Made by a program: the position numbers and the translations under genes. A stretch of DNA of 64,000 bases from Lunularia cruciata (Eukaryota; Streptophyta; Marchantiopsida; Lunulariales; Lunulariaceae), in NCBI GenBank assembly GCA_948567375.1, contig OX419761.1, forward strand, positions 51,834,501 through 51,898,500, in the 5' to 3' direction. The notes beneath the pieces were generated by a model. The model was not told the origin of the DNA. It saw only the letters and a list, made by a program, of their open reading frames with translations, and did not search any database. Shown one piece after another: positions 54,827-64,000 of this stretch. Each line of letters begins with the position of its first letter. Position 1 is the stretch's first letter.

Positions 54827-55604
54827 GTGAATGCATTATCACTAGGCTTGGATGCTCTTTGGAGTTGGTTTTTGATAGAGGAAGAGAATTTACAAGAAGC
54901 ATCACTATAGCCATGCTATGGCATTTCTCTATCACACATAGAGTAACTACATCTTATAAGCCAAATTCTAATGGCTTGGCAGAGAGAACCAATCAGACCT
55001 TGTGCATGATGTTGGCCAAAGATGCAGAAATGGAGGGGGCTAAACATCATTTGGATAAGAGGATTCATGCCATTTTGTGGGAGTATAGGACAACCATGAA
55101 GACTTCCATTGGATATTCTTCATTTCAATTGGTATATGGTATTAAGTCTACCTTACTTATTCACTTTGATCTTTCTACCTTCCAAATCATTCATAGGAGA
55201 TTCAAGAAAGCACAACAAGGTGATGCATAGAAGTCAAGGAAAGATCAACTCATGGAATTGGAAGAGGCAAGAGCAATTGCTATGGTTCGGGTGGAGCAAG
55301 TCTAAAGGAAACAAAAGGAGAGCTATGACAAGAGACAAGGCAAAAAGAAGGTAGAGCCTTTCAAAGAAGATGATTGGGTAATGTTTTTTAATTCCATTTA
55401 ATTCAAGAGAGTGCAAAAGAAGTTTTTGCCTAAGTACTTAGACCTTTCATAGTGGAGAAGGTGTGGAGCAATTACACCTATGATCTCAAGGAGTTGTGAG
55501 GAAGAAAATTTGATAGGATTAACCATCATAAGTTGAAGATGTATTATTGAAGGTAGAGAGACCTTCACTTTGAGGACAAAGTGAAAACTTAGTCCGGGGG
55601 TAAA
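54827..55604 (+). pseudogene. Element K integrase core and C-terminus
   Basis: Open 54823-55230: LELVFDRGREFTRS (the second catalytic Asp retained as F-D-R), PNSNGLAERTNQTLC (Glu) and GYSSFQLVYGIKSTL. Then stops, a broken C-terminal module (FGPFIVEKVW-like) and a PPT (ccgggggtaaa) ending at 55604. The first catalytic Asp lies in the deleted part. Confidence 0.85.
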
Positions 55605-56083
55605 TGTAACACCCATTTGTATATGTGTGTGGTATTATGATATTCAGCTTGGTATTACAAATACTTGAGAGATATTATTTATATAGAGATAAAGGATGGT
55701 TCTACATTAGTTATGATTAACTAAAGTTAGTAATAGCTAAGATAGGGAGGAATTCATTTTAGAGGAAGTGGAAAAGATGAGCACCACTATTTTGGATTCT
55801 AGTGTGTTAACTTGGTATTATTCCTAAGTATTTGGCTTTAAGAAAAGAGTTGAGAACTATTGGGCCCACAAGCCTTTTTGTTTTGGATTCTTCTATAGTC
55901 CAAAGATAGCCCATGTGAAGGAATCCTTGACTTAGTGCTTGGGTCAAGATAAGATCACATGCTTAGTGCAATATGCCCATGTGGATGGATATTCCTTTCT
56001 ACTTTTTGACTTTACTTGACTTTTAGCCTAGTAACTTGAGTTACTCCAATAAGAGTCTTGAGTGAGAGATAGGCCGGCTTATA
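55605..56083 (+). repeat. Element K 3' LTR (shortened)
   Basis: TGTAACACCC start at 55605. It matches the G LTR to the GAGTTACT segment near 56046, then skips about 200 bp including the TATA box and resumes at GAGTCTTGAGTGAGAG, ending GGCCGGCTTATA. This loss would remove its promoter. Confidence 0.85.
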
Positions 56084-56544
56084 GATCCTAAGTGAAGTGC
56101 AATCAAAGCAATGCCTTGAAAGATCTGAGAGGAATTGTAGTGTTGGTAGTATTCTGCATTTGTGAATGCATCGTTGAGTTGATGTGAAGCAATCTTGATC
56201 AAGGAAGTTGTGCCTTCAATGGAAGGGTGGAACACAATTCTGAGGCAAAGTTGTTTTGCATTGAAGTAGCCATTTTTGGGAAAGACTGAATCATCATAGT
56301 CAAGATTTTTTGAAAATATTTGAAAGATTTGTAATTATGAGTGTTTAATTTGTGACAAGAATTGCTACTGAGCACCTGTTACTCTCTTTTAGATGTAGTT
56401 TCTACCTGAGAGATTAAAGACAAAACCAAGAAGAACTACTTGTTACAATTTGACTTTGTATTTGGATATTTCTGACCCGTACCTTTATGGAAACACACTT
56501 TACTTACTTGATTACTGCAAAAGTGATATTTGCCAGGTGCCGCA
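56084..56544 (+). mobile_element. Copy J: family E LTR, right remaining part (R/U5-like end)
   Basis: Plus-strand match to the last ~450 bases of the family E LTR (gagaggaattgtagtgttgg; AAAGTGATATTTGCCAGG), ending GTGCCGCA where the consensus is GTTGTCACA. It continues the copy started at 50606-51780. The sequence directly to its right is the LTR of M, so J was inserted into M. Confidence 0.82.
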
Positions 56545-56670
56545 ATTATATAATAAAGACAAGGTGCTCCTTTGGGGCTTTGGAGTTTTGAGTTTGAAGT
56601 TTTGTGTTTCTTCTTCTGGTTTTTTCTTGGGGGTTCTCTTATCATCATAACATTACAATGGTTTTTGAGT
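56545..56670 (+). repeat. Element M 5' LTR end and primer-site remnant
   Basis: ATATAATAAAGACAAGG with the part after the TATA box of an H-type LTR, ending CATTACA at 56657, then TGGTTTTTGAGT at 56659-56670, a decayed form of the iMet site TGGTATCAGAGC. Confidence 0.78.
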
Positions 56671-56801
56671 GGGTGCTTCAATCCAAGAGAGTGCATCATC
56701 CTTCTTGGAGGAACATGGGTTGTTGAGATTGAGTAGTTTTGAGGAGAGAAAACATAGTGCAATCAATAGATTAGGAGTGTTTTAGAGAGAGGATAGGATG
56801 G

Positions 56802-58212
56802 AGGCTCCTTAAGGACAATTTCTTGCACTCTGCTTTCCATTCTTGAATTCTTTCCACATCAAGATTATGTATATCTAGCAAGATCAAGTGAGAGTATATC
56901 TTGTTTATCATTTTGGAGCAGAGTTCATTGATATATTGATGAGTTCACCAATCTCAATGATTCTACATGTAGTGATCTATGATAGAGAGTAGAATTTGAC
57001 AATCTAAATTCTATTGTGATGGATTTGGATATAAAAAATCCTCTCTCTTTCAGCACTCAAGTAGATTTTGTCATGTGGTTAGATCAAAAGTGGTGTTAGG
57101 GATTTTGTAGTCTTCAATTTTGGTGAGGATTATTATCAACAAGTGATAGCCTCTAAAGTCTCAATGGTAGTCCCAATAGTTTGTGCTCCCTTCTAATTGA
57201 TCATATTAACTCTCTATTGAAGTAGAAAGTAGCGATTGAGCATTTGTTGTATGTAGGAATCATGGATCCATAGTTATAGGATTTGATGCAAGGAATGAAG
57301 GGGATGTTGAATAAGTTCTGGGAGATCAAGATGATCATGAGGCATTGCAAAGTCAAGTACGTACCTTTAGGAATGATTAGGCAATGCAAGAAGTCGAACC
57401 ATCTCAAAACCCAATATTAGTGGCCAAAGTACGTGGAGAGTCACTCGTGCCAATGACACCAACCTCGGTCAACAATGAAGCCACATTGTTACTATTGATG
57501 AAGAAGACATGCAATGTTGAGACTTACAAGGAGTAATATTCCATGGGAGTAGTGGAGAATTGGATTTCAAGAATGAATTGATACTTTTGATTATTCACAA
57601 TAAAGATCATCAATCATTTTGTAAGCATATTTGCATGTGATTACTTGACCAATAATGCACTCACATGGTACAATGCTTGGGAACAATCAATATTGGCAGA
57701 AGGAAGAGAGATCACTTGGACGGCAATGCAGGAAGTGCAGTTGAAGAATTTATAATATGTGGATTTTGTGTAGATGGTCCAAACCCAACTATGGGAGTTG
57801 AAGCAAAAGAACAACATACAAGAGTATATGGAGGTATTTCCTGATCTACAAATTGCAATAACCAACATGAGTACAGCAAAAGCTCTGGACAATTTCAAAT
57901 GAGGGTTAAAAGAGAAAATTTGCCAAGAGGTAATGGTACAAAATCCTTGCTCTATTTTGAAGCCATTGCTTGCACTCAAAGAATAGCAAGGTGCTTAGGA
58001 GAGGTGAAAGGATAGTCCCAATTTAACATTATTGGGATGAAACAAAATACTTTGGTGGACCAATTCCTATGGAATTGTGCAACATTTGGTTTTGACATTG
58101 AGGAGCATGACCACTCCAAGGAGAATGAGTAGGGGGGAAGAAAAGAGAAATAGAGTCCCACAAGGAGAAAGGATTCAAGTAGAACAACATCATTGTTACA
58201 ATTGTGGCCTAG
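56802..58212 (+). pseudogene. Element M leader and gag (heavily decayed)
   Basis: Follows H step by step: VYHFGAEFIDILMSSP and RDFVVFNFGEDYYQQVIA in the leader, MKGMLNKFWEIKM at the gag start (about 57262), a broken capsid-like region (57640-57980) and the start of the zinc knuckle (LLQLWP in the shifted frame, that is CYNCG) at about 58195. Stops in every part. Broken at 58212 by a solo LTR. Confidence 0.75.
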
Positions 58213-58806
58213 TGTAATACTCCTAGGACAAGAGAACTCTCCAAGAGAGATACAAGAGAGAAAATACAAGTTTCACACTCAATCCTCTGATGCCCCAAAG
58301 GAGCACCTTCTCTTTATTATATAGCAAAGAGGATCCTCTCAAAGGAAGCTCCATCCTTGGATCAGATACATGGATTGGTGACCTGTCAATGAGCTCCATC
58401 TTTGAATTAGTTGTTTGCATGGGTGACATGTCAGTCCTTGTCCTATCTAGTTGGTTAAACGGGTTTGACCAAGAGGAATCTTTATGGAATCTTCTATAGG
58501 GAGCTCAGAATTGCATGAGTGATGTTCAATAGAAAGCTCTCAACAAGACAAATCATAGGGGGAGAAGGAAAACCCTTTTCCCTTTGGAGATGAATGTTTC
58601 CATTTTTTAGATCTAATTCATTTGTTTAGGCCTCCAAAATTGGCTCTAAAGTTTTTAGGCTATTTTTGGCTTTTTTTCTACTAGTAGAAGTACTCTTTTG
58701 GTGACACCTCTGTCTGATCTACCTAGCTCATTGTACAAAAAATCCATCTAGATGTTACCAAGCCAATTTTCACCTCTAGATAATATGTCTATCTGCTTGT
58801 ATTACA
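58213..58806 (-). mobile_element. Solo LTR of the H/M family inside M
   Basis: On the plus strand starts TGTAATACTCCTAGGACAAG and ends TGCTTGTATTACA; on the minus strand it is an H/M-type LTR with TATATAATAAAG in inverted form near 58316. The flanks CCTAG (58208-58212) and GATAG (58807-58811) agree at three of five bases, a decayed duplication. It splits the zinc knuckle of M. Confidence 0.82.
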
Positions 58807-60829
58807 GATAGTTAGGTACATTAACCATCAACTATTTAGCTTGTCTCCCTGGAGGCCCTTGACCTCCATAGAGGAAATCTTTGAACAACATGGAGAGAAA
58901 AATTGAAGGAGAGGATGCAAAAATCATATTGAAAAACAAATATTGCTAGTAAATGTACCTCACGGCCTTATTGGCTCAATGGAGAAGCAAAAAAGCAAGG
59001 GGAGGAAGACGACAAGTGCACAAAGAAGACAAGGAAGACAAACTCACAATTAATTGTCATGAATGGAGTCCTAGAAGGAAATCAAGTGAGCATATTGATA
59101 GACTCTAGAGCAACAAAGAATTTCTTGTCTTGCTTTGTTGCAATAAGATTGGAGATGGATCTAGAGAAGAATGAGAATGAAGAAATAGAGTCACCTAATG
59201 GGTAGACAAAGAGGATTGAATCATTATCTAGAAAGTAAGCACTCTCTTTAGGAGAGTATCAAGAAGCAATTGAGTGACAAGTGATGGTTAGCTCATTATG
59301 ATGCAAATTTAGGCATGCTATGGATAGAGCATTGCAACCCTATGGTTTCTTGGAAGAAGAAAGTAATAAGAACTTGCCAATGGAAGATCATTAGGGTTAA
59401 AGAAAGATCACATAGTCAAGAATTACCTCTCTATGTCATAGGAACAACAACTATCTATAAATCAAATAGATTTTTCATGGGTCTAATAAGAGAAGTCCAT
59501 AGTGCACAACTTGATGGACAAATTCCTAAGAAATTGAAAGATGTGATTAATGAGTTTCAAGTTGTCTTCACATGATCCATCCTCAAGATTACCACCAAAA
59601 AGGAGAGTAGATCATAAAATTGAGATATTTTTGGGGAAGGCACCTCCTTGTTAGGCCCCATATTGTCTATCACCTTGTGAGTTGGAGGAGTGGAAGGCTC
59701 AAATCAAGGATATGCTATAGAAAGTGTTTATTCAACCCAATATATTACCATGTGGAGCTCTTCTCTTGTGAAGAAGAAGGATGGTACAATGCACATGTGC
59801 ATTGACAATTGGGCACTAAATCAATAAATGGTGAAGAAAAAATACTCCTACCATGCACGGATGACCTGTTTGATCAACTCAATGGGACAAAACACTTCAC
59901 CAAACTTGATCTACAGAGCAATCACAACCAAATCTAGATTGTGGAGGAAGATATACACAAAATTGCTTTTCAAACAAGGTGTGGCTACTTTGAGTACCTA
60001 GTGATATTGTTTGGCTTCACCAACACACCAGCCACTTTCATGAGTTTGATGAATGACATATTTTGTCCACACTTAGATAAATCCATTACCATTTTCCTAG
60101 ATGACATCTTAATCTTTAGTAGGCAATTGATTGAACACAAGCAACATCTATGAAAATTCCTCCAGATTTTATGATAGAATTAGTTTTATGCCAAAATCTC
60201 AAAGTGTGTGTTTGGCAAATCTGAAGTAGACTACTTGAGGCATACAATAAGTGTAGAAGGTATTCAAGTGTTAACAAATAAAATAGAGGTAACTAAAAAA
60301 TGGAGTGCTCTAGAAGATCAAACTCAAATCAAGAGCTTTTTAAGGTCGATGAGGTTCTATCATCAATTTTTCAAGGACTTCTCTAATGTGACATAGCCTT
60401 TACTAGCACTACTTGACAAGAGAAAGAAGTGGATGTGGAGAACCACACAAGAATCGGACTTTCAAGAATTGAACAATTCATTACTACATGCACTAATCTT
60501 GAAATGATATGATCCAAAACGTCCAATCAAGTTGGCTATATATGCATCAGGCATCATAATAGGAGTAGTACTTCAATAAGAGAAGACATTTTACCTTGTC
60601 CAACATGCATTGATAGCACAGAGGAATATGAAGTCAAATGCATTCTCCAAAACAAAATTTGTGATAGTCACCATCCGTGTGTGGAATAATTTTATACAAT
60701 GGAAAGGGTACCCACTATATGAGGCAACATGGGAGCCAACAGGCAACTTGACCTATGCACCGGTGTTAGTGAAATCTTTTGAGCAGCGGCTTTGCAATGA
60801 GGATGTTGCATCTTAAAAGGAAGGAAGTT
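58807..60829 (+). pseudogene. Element M protease, RT, RNase H remnant and chromodomain
   Basis: Protease remnant near 59050-59330 (NQVSILIDSRATKNFLS; ANLGMLWIEHCNP). RT pieces 59500-60400 ([28 protein letters not shown] with the LDD motif, VDYLRHTISVEGIQV, FYHQFFKDFS). A short RNase H piece to about 60575 (LAIYASGIIIGVVLQ). Then the chromodomain region 60590-60816 (FIQWKGYPLYEATWEPTGNL, EDVAS). Integrase is deleted. PPT at about 60815-60829 (aaaaggaaggaagt). Confidence 0.85.
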
Positions 60830-61419
60830 TGTAATACCAATAGCTAGACATATTATTTGGAGGTTTAATTATCTTAATAACATTTGGAAGGATGTATATG
60901 ATGGACTAAGAAGATCAAATACAGATATCACCAAAAGAGTACTTCTATTAATAGGGCAAGAGTCAAAAATAGCCTAAAAACTTTAGAGCTAATTTTGGAG
61001 GCCTAAACAAATGAATTATGCCTTAAAAATGTGCAAATTTCTCTTCCCCTAGGAGGTATGGTTGGCTTTTACTCCCCCTAATTGTCTCATTGACAGCTTT
61101 CTAATGGTACCGTGCCCATGCAATTTTGAGATTTCTACAAGAATATTCTCTAAATATTCCCTCTGGTCAAAGCTTGTTTGACCAACCAGATAGGACCAAA
61201 ACCAACATGTCACCCATGCATGCAACTAATCTAAGGGTAAAGCCCATTGACATGTCACAAGTCCATATATCTGATCAAAGGGTGGAGCTCCCTTTGAAAG
61301 AATCCTCATTGCTATATAATAAAGACAAGGTGCTCCTTTGGGGCATTGAAGTTTTGAGTGTGAAGCTTTGTGTTTCTTCTTCTAAGTTTCTCTTGGAGGT
61401 TATCCTGTCCTTGCAACAT
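60830..61419 (+). repeat. Element M 3' LTR
   Basis: TGTAATACCAATAGCTAGAC at 60830; TATATAATAAAGACAAGG near 61313 (TATA box). The end near 61419 is worn (CCTTGCAACATTGA in place of GGAGTATTACA), so the border is approximate. About 590 bp. Confidence 0.8.
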
Positions 61420-64000
61420 TGAAATTGTTGCTTGTAAAGATACATGTCGGTTAATTGCTTCTCCCATAATAAGGAGGAGTAAGGTTGAAATGGTAGATCT
61501 GGTCTACCAAGGTAAAAGTCAACATTTCCTACTATAACCAACTAAAACAAGCAAATACTTCTCTTTGCATATCATGTATCAAGGTTGGTCAAGGAAGAAA
61601 GGGATATTAGGCCAAGTGCTCTTTCTCTCCTTTGTAGAATGTTGCGGTTGTTGCTATGACTTGATTCATGTTTATTATCCATGGAGAACAAAATGTCATG
61701 AATAATAGAAGTGTGGTGATGGCAATTGGGTTATAATTGGAATCCATGGGTAGATGGAATAACCAATTGTAACCATTCTTGGAAGTCATGAGAGTCTTGC
61801 AAGACTTACTTCACAAGCTCTGGAGATGGGACAACTTCTTGCTCTAGTGCCCAAATTGCTATCATCTATAAGGCACAACTTTCTAGCCCCTTTATATTTC
61901 TCATATGTGGGGTGATTATCATCTTTTATGAGGGCTCTCTTTTTGGGGCCTAAGAGGTAGTCATGACGTATAGGAATTCCTTGTCCATGTAACTATACTC
62001 TCTACCAAGTACTTCACTAGCTCCATGGCTTCCGGGGCAATTGGACTCCTGCTTGATATGATGTTTCAAAAGTCAAGACTACATCATGTTCTACCTCTTT
62101 AGTTGCTCTTTCTAATTGAAGATGTGGAGTTCCTATAGTATTTCCTTCTTCTAAAGTCACCTCCCTTATATAACCTTGGTTTATAGTCTTAATTCTTGCA
62201 AAGGGTCTCGTAACAACTCCCCACTTGAGATGTTGTCCTTTGGGTTTGAAAGGACTTATCTGACTCATCCTTCTTCCAATAAGTCTAGAAAAATGGCCTC
62301 CTATAGACTTTGAGGCCCTTCACTAGTTCAAGTACATCCACTATATGGGTGACTTTCATTGTGCTTCTTTTATTTTGATATTTGTTGATAATCAGACCTT
62401 CTTTGGTCGGTGCGCTTGCCACTCCCATAACTCCACTTCTTATGCGGCCATCACTTCTTTCTTGAGATATTCTTCACATAGCTTGTTTGTGTACAAGGAC
62501 TACTTCTTGTATCCTTATCTTGGGTTGGGCTACTTCCTACCTTCTTCTTAGGAGACAACTTGGATTGGTTTCCTATCCTTGAAGGGGTGGCCAAGATGAA
62601 CTAGAGGTAGGTGATCTGCCTCTTGCAGGGGTTCCTTTACTTGGTGACTCCATTCTATGAATTCTAGGGCCTTCTTTTCAAGGTCCACCATCTTTAGATC
62701 CTTTAGGTTTGTTATCCTTGTTTTCCTTATCTTCCTTTGCTCTAGAGTCCTTGTTCTTAGTGGGCATCTCCAACTTGTTATGTTGATAAACCGGAGCAGT
62801 TAGCTTACTCTCTGCTTTAGTTTTTAGTTCTGGACCATAACATCATGTTGGGATTTTTGTTGAGCTTCAACATCCACTTGCTCATCCCTCCTCTTTTCCT
62901 TATAATAGAAGAGATCTTTTTGGTACCAAGCGTTCTCATTAGTTAGCTCATTAATAATCTACCAAAGAGAAGCTACTTCTTGTTCAAAGATTTTCTAGCT
63001 TCCTCTTAGCTACTTCTATCCTTCTTTAGGATCAACAAAATTTCTTCTAATACCAATTGGGATAATCTTAACCCTCAACCTTCTTATGGAAATTCTTGCA
63101 AGTTTTGGTCAACTCTTATATCTTCTTCACAACTACTTTGGAATCCTCCTTAGAATGCCTTGCTTGGTCACATAGTAATTGGAGTTTCCCCTTTTTTTCT
63201 TCTTCTCTAGTTCAACATGTGCTAGTTAGGCACCAAAGTGGATTTCTAAACTCTGGTGAGTTGGACTTGCAACTCTCCATTTCTGCCAACTCCTTTGTAA
63301 TTTTGGTAGACTCCTTCTGCCACTTGAACTACTTTTGAGCCCAAGCCACTTTTGCTTCTTGGAATTTATCAAAGCTTCCTCTTTGGTAATCCTCCTATTT
63401 GTTCCATAATTCCATAATTTTATTGTGGGCCAACTTGCCATAACTCAAGTCCATTAGAATGGATAATGTCCTGAGTTACCACACTTGGTCAAGATGTTCT
63501 ACCCAACTTTTCAAAGTATTCCCTACTTACTAGGCTGTCAACAAGGCTATCTAGCATTTGAGATAATGCACCTTACCTATCTCATTACTCAAGATCTTCT
63601 TCTTGCAATCTCTATGTCAATGGTATGGGATGGGGTCTCAAAAATCTACTTGTGTGGAGCTTTGATATCATAGGTAAGGCTTGAGAGAAGAGACTTACCT
63701 TGAGTCCTTTGTCAATTCCTAAAAATCTTGATAATCAGTTTGTGGATTTAGGGAAGAACTCATTGGCCCTAGTGTTCTTGGTGAGTTGTCTCCCAATTGG
63801 ATAACATTTGCATCCCCAAAGGGTTTGGAAGCCATCTTTCTCTCAAAAATGGGAGTTGGAAGCTCCAAGTTTTTGGCATTGGTTCCCATCTCTTTTGAGT
63901 GAGTTTTTTTATTCTTGGGATGGTTTGCCTCTTCCTCCCTATTGGTGGGAGTCCTTATCCTCACCTTTAGCTTCCTTTTCTCTTTTGATAAGGATGGGGA
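61420..64000 (-). other. Outermost layer O: decayed, unrecognised minus-strand coding sequence
   Basis: No LTR end or pol motif seen. Minus-strand open stretches 63964-63719 (KKTHSKEMGTNAKNLELPTP, FGDANVIQLGDNSPRTLG), 63441-63226 (KQKWLGLKSSSSGRRS) and 62268-62017 (KGQHLKWGVVTRPFARIKT) share one direction. Between them, broken frames are rich in Lys and Glu, compatible with a coiled coil. It may be the leader or accessory region of another retroelement, or a decayed gene; I cannot identify it. The stretch 61420-62016 shows only short broken frames. Confidence 0.35.

Larger units (their letters stand above)
51781..56083 (+). mobile_element. Element K: internally deleted, rearranged G-family element
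   Basis: 5' LTR from 51781 (TGTAATACCC) to 53021, PBS remnant, then G-like leader, gag end, protease, RT, integrase, PPT and 3' LTR (55605-56083, ending CTTATA). Compared with G it lacks most of gag (replaced by an E-LTR fragment), about 1.55 kb covering late RT, RNase H and early integrase, and part of both LTRs. Flanks AGGAC (51776-51780) and GATCC (56084-56088) do not match, so at least one end was altered after insertion or arose by recombination. Confidence 0.85.
56545..61419 (+). mobile_element. Element M: old chromovirus of the H family
   Basis: Remainder of a 5' LTR (56545-56657), decayed PBS, leader, gag, zinc knuckle, protease, RT, RNase H remnant, chromodomain, PPT and 3' LTR (60830-61419). 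Collinear with H but much more decayed. A solo LTR of the same family sits at 58213-58806, and about 1.55 kb from late RNase H to integrase is missing at about 60580. Its 5' LTR start should lie left of the window because J, holding E, interrupts it. Confidence 0.87.

Noticed and set aside
46819-64000. Host protein-coding gene or tRNA/rRNA gene
   Set aside because: No intron-exon pattern, housekeeping protein similarity, tRNA cloverleaf box pair or rRNA segment recognised; all stronger frames belong to retroelements.

Overview
This window looks like intergenic DNA from a large plant genome, probably a gymnosperm. I find no host gene, structural RNA gene, CRISPR array or bacterial-type feature. 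The plant assignment rests on an initiator-Met tRNA primer site and tRNA-Asp-like primer sites next to LTRs, a chromodomain Ty3/gypsy element, and two short TTTAGGG (Arabidopsis-type telomere) tracts. The gymnosperm suggestion is inference from the deep nesting of old, decayed LTR retrotransposons.

Almost everything is one nest of Ty3/gypsy LTR retrotransposons, which I resolved from LTR ends (TG...CA), 5-bp target-site duplications (TSDs), primer-binding sites (PBS), polypurine tracts (PPT) and rejoining of broken reading frames. From outside in: unassigned layer O (61420-64000) > chromovirus M (56545-61419, left end outside the window) > J, an E-family LTR (50606-51780 plus 56084-56544) > element E (minus strand, 1-50605, its 3' end off the left edge) > element D (plus, 13031-45027) > chromovirus H (plus, 21051-39243, TSD GTTGC) > element G (plus, 26950-34766), the youngest and most intact. 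Solo LTRs of the E family sit in E itself (1932-5614, 6173-9981, 10953-12844), in D (16325-18226, minus) and in H (22720-26500, minus). A second, internally deleted G-type element, K (51781-56083), sits in J.

The most unusual finding is the LTR of family E. It is about 3.8 kb long. In the U3 part, starting about 361-365 bases from the LTR end and upstream of a conserved TATTTAAG box, it carries a sense reading frame of roughly 870 codons: a conserved globular domain, an acidic linker, a long coiled coil and a conserved tail. Long solo LTRs therefore behave as free-standing copies of this frame. A short LTR class (about 1.9 kb) keeps the termini and the tail but has a different upstream coding segment.

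Other notable points: the 3' LTR of D holds about 22 copies of an ~80-bp minisatellite that has about 2 copies in its 5' LTR; an almost identical TTTAGGG tract occurs in two unrelated elements, in one case in only one of two sister LTRs; D has a protease/RT/integrase style that I associate with fungal Ty3 elements; G has an extra zinc-knuckle ORF before gag; and K carries an LTR inside an LTR in opposite orientation, which makes a large inverted repeat.

All element names (A-O) are labels for this window only. Family statements come from motifs I can read; no database search was run.
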